A stretch of 64,000 bases of DNA, taken from the NCBI GenBank assembly GCA_913057235.1, contig CAJXNI010000015.1, positions 16,617-80,616 of the forward strand, read 5' to 3'. This document shows positions 54,474 through 63,970 of the stretch, one piece after another (position 1 is the stretch's first letter; each line of letters begins with the position of its first letter). Source of the stretch: an uncultured Bacteroidota bacterium (GTDB lineage Bacteria; Bacteroidota; Bacteroidia; Flavobacteriales; Schleiferiaceae). The position numbers were made by a program, and so were the translations under genes. The notes beneath the pieces were generated by a model. That model was not told the DNA's origin. It searched no databases and saw only the letters and a list, made by a program, of their open reading frames with translations.

Positions 54474-55352
54474 ATGGGTTGGTTTACAAGAAATAAGGAG
54501 GGCATTACCACCAGCACAAAAGATAAAAAAGAGACCCCTGAAGGGCTTTGGTATAAATGCAAGAAATGTAAAGTAATTGTTAGTGTAGAAGACCACGGCA
54601 AAAATGTATGGGTTTGCCATAACTGTGGTCATCATGAGCGCATAAATGCGCGCGAGTACTTTCAGCTCTTATTTGATGAGGGAAAGCATACCGAATTAAA
54701 CGCTAAGCTGAGCAGCGGTGACCCTCTTAAGTTTGAAGACACCAAAAAATACACAGATCGTTATCAGGCCTCGGTAAAGAAAACCGGATTAAATGAAGCA
54801 GTAAGCACAGCCTACGGCAAGCTTAACAATCAAGATGTGGTGATTGGCTGCATGAACTTTAATTTTATTGGAGGCTCTATGGGTTCAGTGGTAGGTGAAA
54901 AGATTGCCCGTGCGATTGACCACTCCTTAAAATACCATAAGCCCTTTATCATGATTTCTAAAAGTGGCGGTGCCCGCATGATGGAAGCCGCTTTCTCTTT
55001 GATGCAAATGGCTAAAACCAGTTCAAAATTGGCGCAATTGGGCCAAAAAGGTATTCCCTATGTATCGGTTCTAACCGATCCCACAACCGGAGGTGTTACC
55101 GCCAGTTTTGCCATGCTGGGTGATATTAACATTGCAGAACCTGGAGCGCTTATTGGCTTTGCCGGCCCCCGGGTAGTAAAAGAAACTATTGGTAAAGATC
55201 TGCCGGAAGGCTTTCAAACCTCAGAGTTTTTACTGGAGCATGGCTTTCTGGATTTTATCTCCCACCGCAAAGATTTGAAAGCAAAAATTGGCCTCTTCCT
55301 GACAATGACCCACTCCCAGCCTGCAACAGAAAAATCTACTAAAAAGAAATAA
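54474..55352 (+). CDS. accD: Acetyl-CoA carboxylase carboxyltransferase subunit beta
   Basis: Zinc-containing half of the carboxyltransferase that makes malonyl-CoA for fatty-acid synthesis; 292 residues. The zinc ribbon uses C29, C32, C48 and C51 ([14 protein letters not shown]). The crotonase-like core shows [29 protein letters not shown] and [16 protein letters not shown]. It lies after the aldolase terminator and 57 bases before rpsO. Confidence 0.97.
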   Translation: MGWFTRNKEGITTSTKDKKETPEGLWYKCKKCKVIVSVEDHGKNVWVCHNCGHHERINAREYFQLLFDEGKHTELNAKLSSGDPLKFEDTKKYTDRYQASVKKTGLNEAVSTAYGKLNNQDVVIGCMNFNFIGGSMGSVVGEKIARAIDHSLKYHKPFIMISKSGGARMMEAAFSLMQMAKTSSKLAQLGQKGIPYVSVLTDPTTGGVTASFAMLGDINIAEPGALIGFAGPRVVKETIGKDLPEGFQTSEFLLEHGFLDFISHRKDLKAKIGLFLTMTHSQPATEKSTKKK

Positions 55353-55357
55353 TTTAG

Positions 55358-55365
55358 TACTTTTG
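55358..55365 (+). promoter_or_regulatory. Candidate -7 box of rpsO
   Basis: TACTTTTG, a full match to TAnnTTTG, just after the accD stop and 44 bases before rpsO. No -33 TTG at the right distance. Confidence 0.35.
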
Positions 55366-55409
55366 CCTGCTTAAAATCAATACATAACATTCATCTAAAA
55401 GATCTTGAA

Positions 55410-55679
55410 ATGTATCTAAGTCCGGAAAAAAAGGCTGAAATCTTTAAAAAACACGGTAAATCTGAAACAGATACCGGCTCTCCTGAAGGTCAAATTGCAC
55501 TCTTCACGTATCGTATCAACCACTTATCGCAGCATCTGCGGAGCAATCGTAAAGACTTTGCTACTGAGCGTGCCTTGGTAAACCTGGTAGGTAAACGCAG
55601 AAGAATCCTCAACTACCTTAAGGCTAAAGACATTAGTCGTTATCGTGCTATTATTGCCGAATTAGGCATTAGAAAGTAA
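55410..55679 (+). CDS. rpsO: 30S ribosomal protein S15
   Basis: Primary-binding protein of the 30S central domain, 89 residues: GKSETDTGSPEGQIALFTYR, INHLSQHLRSNRKDFATERA and GKRRRILNYLKAKDISRY are the conserved blocks. It is followed by a strong terminator and then pnp, the common rpsO-pnp order. Confidence 0.98.
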   Translation: MYLSPEKKAEIFKKHGKSETDTGSPEGQIALFTYRINHLSQHLRSNRKDFATERALVNLVGKRRRILNYLKAKDISRYRAIIAELGIRK

Positions 55680-55686
55680 ACCTGAA

Positions 55687-55718
55687 AAGAAGGCAATTCA
55701 AAAATTGCCTTCTTTTTT
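55687..55718 (+). terminator. Rho-independent terminator between rpsO and pnp
   Basis: A 12-bp perfect stem (AAGAAGGCAATT with AATTGCCTTCTT), four-base loop, then a T run. In E. coli the same gap holds a terminator and an RNase III site that controls pnp. Confidence 0.92.
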
Positions 55719-55752
55719 CTATTAGAAGAATTAATTTATCACAAACATATTT

Positions 55753-57873
55753 ATGATTCCAACCGCAATTACGCAAGAGATTGCATTAGAAGACGGAAGA
55801 ACTATTACGCTGGAAACCGGTAAACTGGCCAAACAGGCAGACGGTTCCGTAGTGGTTCGTATGGGCGGTACCATGTTATTAGCCACCGTAGTTTCCAGCA
55901 AAGAAGCTAAAGAAGGGGTAGATTTTTTACCTCTAACCGTAGATTACCGAGAAAAATTTGCCGCTGGTGGTAGAGTACCTGGAGGATTTATGAAGCGCGA
56001 GGGTCGCCCTTCTGATGAAGAGATTTTGGTAATGCGCTTGGTTGACCGGGTTTTAAGACCCCTCTTTCCTAAAGATTACCATGCCGAAGTGCAGGTAATG
56101 ATCAGCCTTATTTCGTATGATGAAAATGTAGCCGCTGATTGCCTGGCAGGTTTAGCTGCTTCTGCAGCAATTGCCGTGTCTGATCTACCTTTTAACGGCC
56201 CCATGAGCGAAGCGCGCGTAGGCCGCATTAACGGAAAGTGGATTATTAATCCTTCTCCTGCCGATATGGACCAGAGTGACGTGGATATGATGGTAGGCGC
56301 TACTGCTGAGTCTGTAGTGATGGTAGAAGGAGAAATGGACGAGATTTCTGAAAAAGAAATGCTGGAAGCGATCCAATTCGCCCATGAAGCTATCAAAGAC
56401 CAAATTAAAGCTCAGGTGGCTTTAGCTTCCTCCATTGAAAAAGCACAGACTAAGCGTGAGTATGATCATGAAGACCATGATGAGGAGTTGGCTAAAAAAA
56501 TCATGGACGATCTTTACGATAAGGTCTACCAAATTGCTAAAAGCGGGCTGAGTAAGGAAGAGCGTAGCGATAACTTTAAAGAGCTACGGGATACTTACAT
56601 GGAAGAAAATTTTAGCGAAGAAGAGCTGGAGGAAAAAGAAGCCTTGATTAAACGCTACTACCATGACGTGGAATACCACGCCATGCGCAATATGATTTTG
56701 AAAGATCGCCAGCGTTTAGATGGCAGAGAAACCAATGAAGTACGTCCTATTTGGACTGAAATTGATTACCTACCCGGTGCGCACGGTTCGGCTGTTTTCA
56801 CCCGCGGTGAAACCCAGTCTTTAACCACGGTAACCCTTGGTACCAAGTTAGATGAAAACCGCATTGACGGAGTGACTTTTAGCGGCTCTGAGCGTTTTTA
56901 CTTGCATTACAATTTCCCTCCATTTTCTACCGGTGAGGCGCGTCCCATCCGCGGTACCAGCCGCAGAGAAGTGGGGCACGGTAATCTGGCCCAGCGTGCA
57001 CTCAAGGGCATGATTCCCGCAGATAATTACTACACCATCCGAGTGGTTTCTGATATACTAGAGTCTAACGGCTCTTCATCAATGGCTACCGTTTGCGCGG
57101 GTACCTTGGCTCTAATGGACGCAGGCATCAAAATTACGCGTCCGGTGAGTGGCATTGCCATGGGATTAATCACAGACCCCGAAACCAATGAGTTTGCTGT
57201 TTTATCAGACATTTTAGGCGATGAAGATCACCTGGGTGATATGGACTTTAAAGTAACGGGTACTGAAAAAGGTATTACCGCCTGTCAGATGGATATCAAA
57301 ATCAGCGGTCTTTCCTATGAAGTATTAGAGCAAGCCTTGAACCAGGCGAAAGAAGGGCGTAGTCACATTTTAGGTGAGATGCTTAAAACTATTTCTGAGC
57401 CTCGCGCAGAGCTGAAGCCCAATGCTCCTAAAATTGAGGTAATTAAAGTGCCTAAAGAATTTATAGGCCCCATCATTGGCCCGGGCGGTAAAAATATTCA
57501 GCAATTGCAAGAAGATACTGATACCACCATTACCATTGAAGAAGTTGATAATGAGGGTGTAATTGAGATATCGGGGGTTGCCCCTGATGGCATGCGCAAA
57601 GCCATTGAGCGAATTAAGCAAATTGCCTTTGTACCTGAGGTAGGTGATCAATACAATGGCTTGGTAAAATCCATTCAACCTTACGGTGCTTTTGTAGAAA
57701 TTGCCCCGGGAGTAGACGGGCTGCTACACATCTCTGAAATTGAGCACCGCAGACTTAAAACGGTAGAAGAGGTACTTAAAGAAGGAGAGCGCGTTGAGGT
57801 TAAACTCATAGGTAAGGATGATAGAGGCAAACTAAAGCTTTCTAGAAAGGTTTTACTAGAAAAACCAGAGTAA
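55753..57873 (+). CDS. pnp: Polyribonucleotide nucleotidyltransferase (PNPase)
   Basis: Trimeric 3'-5' phosphorolytic exoribonuclease of the RNA-decay machinery, 706 residues. Two RNase PH domains (first: [14 protein letters not shown] [33 protein letters not shown]; second: [42 protein letters not shown]) flank a helical linker; KH ([20 protein letters not shown]) and S1 ([19 protein letters not shown]) domains follow. It lies 73 bases after rpsO. Confidence 0.98.
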   Translation: MIPTAITQEIALEDGRTITLETGKLAKQADGSVVVRMGGTMLLATVVSSKEAKEGVDFLPLTVDYREKFAAGGRVPGGFMKREGRPSDEEILVMRLVDRVLRPLFPKDYHAEVQVMISLISYDENVAADCLAGLAASAAIAVSDLPFNGPMSEARVGRINGKWIINPSPADMDQSDVDMMVGATAESVVMVEGEMDEISEKEMLEAIQFAHEAIKDQIKAQVALASSIEKAQTKREYDHEDHDEELAKKIMDDLYDKVYQIAKSGLSKEERSDNFKELRDTYMEENFSEEELEEKEALIKRYYHDVEYHAMRNMILKDRQRLDGRETNEVRPIWTEIDYLPGAHGSAVFTRGETQSLTTVTLGTKLDENRIDGVTFSGSERFYLHYNFPPFSTGEARPIRGTSRREVGHGNLAQRALKGMIPADNYYTIRVVSDILESNGSSSMATVCAGTLALMDAGIKITRPVSGIAMGLITDPETNEFAVLSDILGDEDHLGDMDFKVTGTEKGITACQMDIKISGLSYEVLEQALNQAKEGRSHILGEMLKTISEPRAELKPNAPKIEVIKVPKEFIGPIIGPGGKNIQQLQEDTDTTITIEEVDNEGVIEISGVAPDGMRKAIERIKQIAFVPEVGDQYNGLVKSIQPYGAFVEIAPGVDGLLHISEIEHRRLKTVEEVLKEGERVEVKLIGKDDRGKLKLSRKVLLEKPE

Positions 57874-57942
57874 ATCTGGCACCCCTAGGGGTATAATTTT
57901 TGATGTGTTTTTAGCGTTTAATTTTACTACACTTAGCCCAAT

Positions 57943-58806
57943 ATGAGACAGCTCAAGATAACAAAGCAGGTTACCAATCGGGAAACCGCATCTTTAGATA
58001 AGTATTTACAAGAAATAGGCAAGGTTGAACTAATTACTGCCGAAGAAGAGGTAGAATTAGCTCAGCGCATAAAAGCCGGAGACCAAATAGCACTTGAAAA
58101 ACTTACTAAAGCCAACCTTCGCTTTGTGGTTTCAGTGGCCAAACAATACCAAAATCAGGGTTTAACCCTACCCGACCTAATTAATGAAGGAAACCTGGGG
58201 CTGATTAAAGCCGCGCAACGCTTTGACGAAACCCGTGGTTTTAAGTTTATCTCGTACGCGGTTTGGTGGATCAGACAAAGTATTCTACAGGCTTTGGCCG
58301 AACAAAGTAGAATTGTGCGTTTGCCTTTGAATAAGATTGGTTCCATTAATAAGATTAACAAGTCTTATGCCGCTCTGGAACAGGAGCATGAGCGTGCGCC
58401 TTCAGCTATTGAAATTGCTGACAACCTGGAGATGGGCGAAAATGACGTGAAAGAAAGCATGCGTAACAGCGGTCGCCACATTTCTATGGATGCACCATTA
58501 GTTGAGGGTGAGGACAGCAATTTATACGATGTTTTAAATACCGGTGAGAGTCCCAACCCAGATGATGATTTGGTTCAAGACTCATTGCGTACCGAAATAG
58601 AACGTTCACTAGCTACTTTAACCCCTCGTGAGGGTGACGTTGTACGCCTGTACTTTGGCTTGGGTGGTCAACACCCCATGACATTAGAAGAGATTGGTGA
58701 AAAGTTTGATTTGACCCGCGAGCGCGTGCGTCAGATAAAAGAGAAGGCCATCCGCAGGTTAAAGCATACCTCAAGAAGTAAAATCTTGAAAACCTATTTG
58801 GGCTAG
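57943..58806 (+). CDS. rpoD: Primary RNA polymerase sigma factor (sigma-70/RpoD, short Bacteroidota form)
   Basis: Housekeeping sigma factor, 287 residues; the acidic region 1.1 of other phyla is missing, as expected for Bacteroidota, whose sigma recognises TAnnTTTG boxes. Regions in order: 1.2 ([20 protein letters not shown]), 2 ([33 protein letters not shown]), 3 and 4.2 ([20 protein letters not shown] then [10 protein letters not shown]). Region 2 or 4 shows no insertion. A strong terminator follows, so it ends its transcript. Confidence 0.97.
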   Translation: MRQLKITKQVTNRETASLDKYLQEIGKVELITAEEEVELAQRIKAGDQIALEKLTKANLRFVVSVAKQYQNQGLTLPDLINEGNLGLIKAAQRFDETRGFKFISYAVWWIRQSILQALAEQSRIVRLPLNKIGSINKINKSYAALEQEHERAPSAIEIADNLEMGENDVKESMRNSGRHISMDAPLVEGEDSNLYDVLNTGESPNPDDDLVQDSLRTEIERSLATLTPREGDVVRLYFGLGGQHPMTLEEIGEKFDLTRERVRQIKEKAIRRLKHTSRSKILKTYLG

Positions 58807-58825
58807 ATTTTTCAATGAATTTATA

Positions 58826-58857
58826 AAGGCCGGCTCCTGTAAGCCGGCCTTTTTTTT
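58826..58857 (+). terminator. Rho-independent terminator after rpoD
   Basis: A 10-bp GC-rich stem (AAGGCCGGCT with AGCCGGCCTT), six-base loop CCTGTA, then seven to eight T. Confidence 0.93.
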
Positions 58858-58905
58858 GGTTTCATAGAAGTCAAAGCACCCTGGTCTTATCCTTTTGATT
58901 TCTCT

Positions 58906-58913
58906 TATTTTTG
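58906..58913 (+). promoter_or_regulatory. Candidate -7 box of rpe
   Basis: TATTTTTG matches TAnnTTTG fully, 21 bases before the start codon; no good -33 box. Confidence 0.35.
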
Positions 58914-58934
58914 CCCCCTAAACACGTAAAACTT

Positions 58935-59582
58935 ATGGCTCTAATTGCCCCTTCGCTCCTGGCCTCTGATTTTTTAAACCTGGGTAAAGCCAGCACCCTG
59001 CTTAATGAAAGCCAGGCTGATTGGTTTCACCTGGACGTGATGGATGGGGTTTTTGTGCCCAACATTTCCTTTGGGCTTCCTGTGGTTGAGGCTTTCCGTA
59101 AAGCCACTGATAAACCTTTAGATGTACACCTGATGATCACTCAACCTGAGCGCTACATTAAAGATTTTAAGGCGGCTGGTGCCGATATTTTAACAGTACA
59201 CTACGAGGCTTCTACCCATTTGCACCGCAGCCTGCAGGCTATTAAAGATGAAGGTATGCAAGCGGGTGTCGCACTAAATCCGCACACTCCGGTATCGCTA
59301 TTGCGCGATGTTATTAATGATGTAGACTTGGTGTGCATGATGAGTGTAAACCCTGGTTTTGGTGGCCAAAAGTTTATAGAGCATACCTACCAAAAAGTGA
59401 AAGAGCTAAAAGCCCTCATCACATCCGCGCAAGCTAACACCAAAATTGAAATAGATGGCGGGGTAAATGCCACCAACGCCCCTAAGCTTATTGCCGCTGG
59501 GGCCGATGTATTAGTGGCTGGCAGCTTTGTGTTTCGCTCAAAAGACCCTATTGAAACTATTGCTCAGCTCAAGAATGCGTAG
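58935..59582 (+). CDS. rpe: Ribulose-phosphate 3-epimerase
   Basis: Interconverts ribulose 5-phosphate and xylulose 5-phosphate in the pentose phosphate pathway; 215 residues from the ATG at 58935, the usual MALIAPSLLASDF start (an upstream in-frame TTG adds eight unlikely residues). TIM-barrel metal and phosphate sites: FHLDVMDGVFVPNISFG, PLDVHLMI, VNPGFGGQKF, EIDGGVN and GADVLVAGS. It is convergent with the acyltransferase gene, two bases apart. Confidence 0.97.
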   Translation: MALIAPSLLASDFLNLGKASTLLNESQADWFHLDVMDGVFVPNISFGLPVVEAFRKATDKPLDVHLMITQPERYIKDFKAAGADILTVHYEASTHLHRSLQAIKDEGMQAGVALNPHTPVSLLRDVINDVDLVCMMSVNPGFGGQKFIEHTYQKVKELKALITSAQANTKIEIDGGVNATNAPKLIAAGADVLVAGSFVFRSKDPIETIAQLKNA

Positions 59583-59584
59583 CT

Positions 59585-60559
59585 TTAGCTGCTGCTTTTA
59601 GGGGGTACAAACAAGGGGCCTTTAAATTCTTTGCACGCTTCGTAGGTGTCCATATAGCGGTTTTTACGGGCAGGATCAATATCTTCAAAACGCACTAGAA
59701 TACCGGTTTCCTCTACTTCCCCAAACTCGTAATTGGGGGCTGTTCCAAATGTTTTCATAGTGGGCGAAAGGCCCATGTAACTGTTAATTAAGGGAGGAAT
59801 GGCCTCACCCCGGTCTTTCAATTCACGCACTAATAATTTATGGGCTTCTTTATATTCCAATCCCTCAAAGCGTTGAGCATATTGGCGCAACTCTTCTGCA
59901 CTTACTAAAGGCTCACGCGGCACCACCAAATTATTGGGATCTGGAAAGCGACTGTTCAAAAATGCCAGTAGAATATTGCGCGCTTCCCGCTGATACTCAG
60001 GATACATGGTTACTTTGCCAAAAAAATATTTCATAACAGGATTGAGCAGCATGATGGTGGCCAGGCCATCCCACAAATTATCCAAGGCAAAAAGTCCCTT
60101 GCGGGCCGCTCCTCGTTGATATTTTGGCTGTACAAATGATCGGCCCAGCTCTAAAGTATATGGCAGGTAGTCATTTAAAAACTCGTCTGAGAGATGAAAC
60201 AGATGCGCGGTGGCGGATAGCAGTTGACCGTTTTCATCACGCTCTGCATCCTCACATTTTATGAGCCGGTAACCAGCAGTAATTTCCTGATCTTCAGGGT
60301 CCCAAACTACTAATTGATCATAGGGTGACCTTTCCGAGAGGTCATAATCATCAAGATCAATGCTTTTACCAGTGCCGCCTCCTGCGGTGCGAAAGGCTAC
60401 TTCGCGCAAGCGCCCAATTTCACGTACTACATTGGGTGCGTTTAAATGATTAACCACGTAGAGTTGGTTGCCCCCTTTACTGGTGTTTCTAAGAAATGTA
60501 TTCTCGGTAAGCTCCTTAAGTATTTCCTTCCGGCTTACCGGAGCAATAATATCTTCCAT
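59585..60559 (-). CDS. glsB: GNAT-like N-acyltransferase, probable glycine-lipid synthase GlsB
   Basis: A 324-residue acyltransferase of the hemolysin/OlsB-type GNAT family. The fold shows REVAFRTAGGGTGKSIDLDD, YDQLVVWDPEDQEITAGYRL and ELGRSFVQPKYQRGAARKGL. In Bacteroides the pair GlsB (N-acyl transfer to glycine) and GlsA (O-acylation) makes glycine lipids; this gene and the next have matching families, order and near-contact (four bases apart). The product here could instead be another aminolipid such as an ornithine lipid. Confidence 0.75.
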   Translation of the reverse strand: MEDIIAPVSRKEILKELTENTFLRNTSKGGNQLYVVNHLNAPNVVREIGRLREVAFRTAGGGTGKSIDLDDYDLSERSPYDQLVVWDPEDQEITAGYRLIKCEDAERDENGQLLSATAHLFHLSDEFLNDYLPYTLELGRSFVQPKYQRGAARKGLFALDNLWDGLATIMLLNPVMKYFFGKVTMYPEYQREARNILLAFLNSRFPDPNNLVVPREPLVSAEELRQYAQRFEGLEYKEAHKLLVRELKDRGEAIPPLINSYMGLSPTMKTFGTAPNYEFGEVEETGILVRFEDIDPARKNRYMDTYEACKEFKGPLFVPPKSSS

Positions 60560-60563
60560 ACAA

Positions 60564-61400
60564 TTATTTTTTAGGTAATTGATAGACCCTATCTCTTACC
60601 TCTGCTGCCCATTCTTTCAATGTTTTGCTTTTATCAAAAGTGCTGTAAGCAATAGGCTTACCAAATTTAATTTTAAGGGTTCGGTTTTGTTGCTTAAACA
60701 TTTCATCTGCCAAATACAGCATTTCTATGTTTGCCTTTATCCCTAACTTACGCCTTAAGTTAGAAAGGTTGTAAAAGAAATTAGAATTGCGCCCACCAAT
60801 GTGCACTGGCACCACATCTTTTTTATATTTCTTAGCGCGAGCAATAAAACTCTTCTGCCATTCCAAATCGGCAATACCCTCGGGTAACTTGCGGCTTACC
60901 AGCCCGGCCGGAAAAACCAAAACTGCCACATCCTTTGCGTAAGTATCTTCAATAATCTGCAAGGCCTTGCGGGGATTTACCCCTACTTTGTTGACAGGTA
61001 TAAAAAGCTCTTGCAGATTCTTAATGTTCAGTAAAATGTCATTTACTAAAAACTGAATATCGGGTCTAACTTTTCCTACCGCATACATTAAGGCAATACC
61101 ATCAAGTCCCCCTAACGGATGATTTGAAGCAATGATTACCCCTTTTTCTTTGGGAATGTTTTCAAGCCCTTCAATTTGAACCGTGGTATTTAATTCTTTG
61201 AGGCCCTGCTCTATAAAATCTAAACCGGTTTTATCACCAATTTTAGACATGATGTCATTGACCTCATCCTGATGAATGATGCGTTTGAAATAATTGACCG
61301 CAAATCCTGGCAGCCATTTAGCTAACCCCGGATTTTTATCGGCAATTACCTTCTTAACATCAATGTATTTTTCCTGCTGTGCGCTGGGTGTTTTTTCCAC
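60564..61400 (-). CDS. glsA: PlsC-like 1-acyl-sn-glycerol-3-phosphate acyltransferase family, probable GlsA
   Basis: A 278-residue membrane-associated acyltransferase. Catalytic NHPLGGLDG (H-x4-D) is at about 94-102, with the substrate motif FPAGLVSRK, and VHIGGRNSN. It probably O-acylates the N-acyl amino acid made by the adjacent GlsB-like enzyme. An alternative is general phosphatidate synthesis, but the pairing with an N-acyltransferase points to an aminolipid. It is transcribed before glsB. Confidence 0.78.
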   Translation of the reverse strand: MEKTPSAQQEKYIDVKKVIADKNPGLAKWLPGFAVNYFKRIIHQDEVNDIMSKIGDKTGLDFIEQGLKELNTTVQIEGLENIPKEKGVIIASNHPLGGLDGIALMYAVGKVRPDIQFLVNDILLNIKNLQELFIPVNKVGVNPRKALQIIEDTYAKDVAVLVFPAGLVSRKLPEGIADLEWQKSFIARAKKYKKDVVPVHIGGRNSNFFYNLSNLRRKLGIKANIEMLYLADEMFKQQNRTLKIKFGKPIAYSTFDKSKTLKEWAAEVRDRVYQLPKK

Positions 61401-61442
61401 TGGCCTCTTTTCTTAAAAGCGGGTAAAGGTAACTATTGTGGG

Positions 61443-62648
61443 CTAGCTAACGTAATCCTGCAAATAGCTAAAAGCCTCAGTTAGGCTACCATCTTTAGTA
61501 GTTTCTGAAGCTCTCTGTAGCATACCCCCTTCGTCATTATTAAAAAACTGCGGTAGCACATTTTTAATTAACTCATTACCAAAGTCTACCGATGCGTCAC
61601 GCGGCAATTCGCAAGGTAAATTGTCCACCGCACTCACGCCAATGCTTCCGGGTGTTCCAAAGGGCACTTCCCGTTCTTTAGCAGGATGGTATCCGTAAAA
61701 AGGGGCTTCTATGGTAGAAGGTCTTAGGGTACTGGCTACCGGGCCGTCAATATCAGCGCTAATATCAGAAATAAGGGAAATATTAAAATCAGGGTGGCGG
61801 GCGTCTTCACGGGTGAAAATAAAGGGTGACGTCTCACTCCAAAAGTGACAGGCCAGGTACATATCCATATGCTTAGCGTAGGGCATAAAATTAGAAGCAT
61901 AGCCAGTTTGATCCTGAAAAAACTCATGCCGGGTAAAGCTTTTGCCATCTTTGCGTTTAAAATAGTGCCGCACGTCTAGCTGGGTATAGACAGGCTCATT
62001 TTTAAAATCTTCATTGAGAAACTCTTTTGGAAAGACGTGGGTGATCTTTAGTGCAGAAAGCATTTCCATGGCCCCGGCCGCCACTTTTCCTGCTCCGGTT
62101 AAGCCAATCCGGAAGTTCTCTGGCAGCTCTACCTTGATGAGCTCAGCTTCAAGTTCAATGCGGTCTTTGCAGGCATGCGCTGGTTTTAGCTGATAGCGTT
62201 TACTAAGCTCACCATAAGCTCTAAAAGCATTGTAGGCGCCTACAATACCGGCATATCGGCCAAAGCCTAGCACCCGTTTACCGGATGGTTCTTTAAGCAT
62301 TTCATAGTCTATTAGCCTAATCTTCTTTGCCAAAATGGCTTGCAGCAAGGCTTTATTGTAAGGCTGTTTTTTATAGGTATGCGAAAAGAATAAATAGGTC
62401 TTATGGGGTATTAGCTGATCTACAGGTACTTCTTTGACCCCCAAAAGAACATCACAATCGCTCAGGTCTTCTTGCAGGGCAATGCCTTCTGCACTGTACT
62501 CATCATCGGCAAAAGCCCGGATAGGACTAGGCTGCACAGCCAGGTTTAACTCTGGGTAGGTTTTTAGCAAAAAAGCACATTGAGAAGGAGTCAGTGGAAC
62601 TCTTTTGTCAATAGGCTGTTTTCCCTCTTTAATAATTCCAATTTTCAT
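61443..62648 (-). CDS. Alanine dehydrogenase/saccharopine dehydrogenase (lysine-forming)-like oxidoreductase
   Basis: A 401-residue NAD(P)-dependent enzyme from the ATG at 62648 (MKIGIIKEGKQPIDKRVPLT); the longer frame adds 15 unlikely residues. The N-terminal domain is the alanine dehydrogenase/transhydrogenase type; IGLTGAGKVAAGAMEML is the dinucleotide-binding loop; SLISDISADIDGPVA and STLRPSTIEAPFYGY resemble the Lys1-type saccharopine dehydrogenase. The reaction is not certain: lysine formation or breakdown, or another amino-acid oxidation. It is 42 bases upstream of glsA on the same strand. Confidence 0.82.
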   Translation of the reverse strand: MKIGIIKEGKQPIDKRVPLTPSQCAFLLKTYPELNLAVQPSPIRAFADDEYSAEGIALQEDLSDCDVLLGVKEVPVDQLIPHKTYLFFSHTYKKQPYNKALLQAILAKKIRLIDYEMLKEPSGKRVLGFGRYAGIVGAYNAFRAYGELSKRYQLKPAHACKDRIELEAELIKVELPENFRIGLTGAGKVAAGAMEMLSALKITHVFPKEFLNEDFKNEPVYTQLDVRHYFKRKDGKSFTRHEFFQDQTGYASNFMPYAKHMDMYLACHFWSETSPFIFTREDARHPDFNISLISDISADIDGPVASTLRPSTIEAPFYGYHPAKEREVPFGTPGSIGVSAVDNLPCELPRDASVDFGNELIKNVLPQFFNNDEGGMLQRASETTKDGSLTEAFSYLQDYVS

Positions 62649-62715
62649 ATTGGCATTTGTTTTGCGTAAATATAGGTAGCTTTGCAAGTTCAAAGAAAAA
62701 GTTCTTTTACAATTT

Positions 62716-63116
62716 GGGGCTGAACGGTTTCGACAGCAAGATGAAATGGAATGTAAGCATGCCGGGCTATGAGGATGTCGCCCGTTATCTAAGATGCTTC
62801 AAACTATAATTGGCGAAAATAACTTCGCACTTGCCGCGTAAGCACTCGGTTAGAGGCTTACCGCTAATCCACGCGTAAGACGCGGGAGCAAGTCATCACT
62901 CAAACCCTAAGTTTGGCTGGGTTTGATCAAGTGGTGTCATTAAAGCCGAACTAGTTAGTAAGGAACTGTGCCTTACTTCCGAAACCTTAAACCGCAGTTA
63001 AGCTTAAGATGGGGTGTTTGTTCCCAGCCTTAAGTCGAAAAGCCAATAACAAACTAAGCATGTAGAAAGCCTTTGATTTCCTTGTTTGCACCGGGGTTCG
63101 AATCCCCGCAGCTCCA
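62716..63116 (+). ncRNA. ssrA: Transfer-messenger RNA
   Basis: tmRNA, about 401 bases. The 5' end GGGGCTGAACGG and the 3' end GTTCGAATCCCCGCAGCTCC pair as acceptor and T arm (acceptor GGGGCTG with CAGCTCC); the terminal CCA is not encoded. The resume codon GGC is at 62812 and the tag reads GENNFALAA followed by TAA (62839-62841), which fits Bacteroidota (the usual form is GENNYALAA). It rescues stalled ribosomes and marks the products for proteolysis. It is followed by a terminator. Confidence 0.97.
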
Positions 63117-63124
63117 CAATAAAA

Positions 63125-63165
63125 AACCTCAACTATTTAGTTTTAAACTAGTTGAGGTTTTTTTA
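63125..63165 (+). terminator. Terminator after tmRNA
   Basis: AACCTCAACTA pairs with TAGTTGAGGTT (11 bp, 13-base loop), followed by a T-rich run. It lies directly after the tmRNA 3' end. Confidence 0.88.
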
Positions 63166-63252
63166 TTTCTATTCTAGTCAACATTTAGTCAACGACTAAT
63201 AAAAATGTGTCATGTGAAGCCTCATTTTCCTCTTAAAGAGTTTTCCAACTTC

Positions 63253-63576
63253 TCACTCATAACTGTAAATATTAAGATAGTACCATACGGCAATTGCAAT
63301 AAGAATAAAAATAATCTGAAACCATTGAATTTTTGGCTTTTTAGGAACATAATAATCTCGTATCAACTGCCTCAAGTTACCATTAGCTAGAGTCTCTTTA
63401 CCCTTGGTGGTTATTTTGAACAATCTATCTTCGAACCTAATCAAGCCAAGTTCATTTAAAAACTTTTGTACCTCGATATCCTGATCAAGGAAATTATCAA
63501 GCTCCGCTTCCTTTGAGCTTAAAGAGGCATAAACTAGTGTTTTATGACATCTTTTATAAAATTCTTTATGTTTCAT
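63253..63576 (-). CDS. Hypothetical protein with winged-helix-like body and C-terminal membrane span
   Basis: A 107-residue protein: basic start, a helical region with KFLNELGLIRFEDRLFKITT and KGKETLANGNL that reads like a winged-helix domain, then one membrane segment near the end (WFQIIFILIAIAVWYYLNIY). I do not recognise a family. It lies just after the tmRNA, on the opposite strand, in a more A/T-rich stretch, and may belong to an element integrated at ssrA. Confidence 0.55.
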   Translation of the reverse strand: MKHKEFYKRCHKTLVYASLSSKEAELDNFLDQDIEVQKFLNELGLIRFEDRLFKITTKGKETLANGNLRQLIRDYYVPKKPKIQWFQIIFILIAIAVWYYLNIYSYE

Positions 63577-63625
63577 TGAGCAACTTACAGGTTATGAGCT
63601 AGTCTGAGTTCAATTAGTTGATGTC

Positions 63626-63970
63626 TTAGTAGGTGGATTCCAATTCTTTATCCATCTTTTGAATTTCTTCACCCGTTAGGGCTGCCACACCAGTACTTTC
63701 CAGCTCCAATGAAATTCCGGTAAAAATTGGGCGTTCTTCATTTCTATCATTTTGGCTGGAGGGTTTGGGCTTGGGCACAACGTATGGTAAAAGTTTCATG
63801 AGTACTTCCACACGATCCTTATCATTCATATTTGATAGTCTATCGGGCAAATTCTCTAGCTCGTTGCTAACAAGGTCGCTAACAAGTTCTCTTAACTCTT
63901 TTGTTAGCTTGTTCGGCTTTCCCTTTGGCCGGCCGTTGGGGTTGTTGGTGGTTCCTTTTGGTAAACCCAT
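63626..63970 (-). CDS. DUF5681-like small protein (mobile-element type)
   Basis: From the ATG at 63970 the protein has 114 residues: MGLPKGTTNNPNGRPKGKPN, then a helical part with KELRELVSDLVSNELENLPD and KVEVLMKLLPY-like VEVLMKLLPYVVPKPK. The opening matches the GRPKGxxN motif of DUF5681, a family often found beside phage or integrative-element genes. The function is unknown; a DNA-binding role is plausible from the basic start. The longer frame to 63997 adds nine residues and cannot be ruled out. The region upstream leaves the window. Confidence 0.6.
   Translation of the reverse strand: MGLPKGTTNNPNGRPKGKPNKLTKELRELVSDLVSNELENLPDRLSNMNDKDRVEVLMKLLPYVVPKPKPSSQNDRNEERPIFTGISLELESTGVAALTGEEIQKMDKELESTY

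Noticed and set aside
57881..57892. Palindrome ACCCCTAGGGGT after pnp as a terminator
   Set aside because: The stem would be only four pairs around a four-base loop, and the T run is weak; kept out as unsupported.
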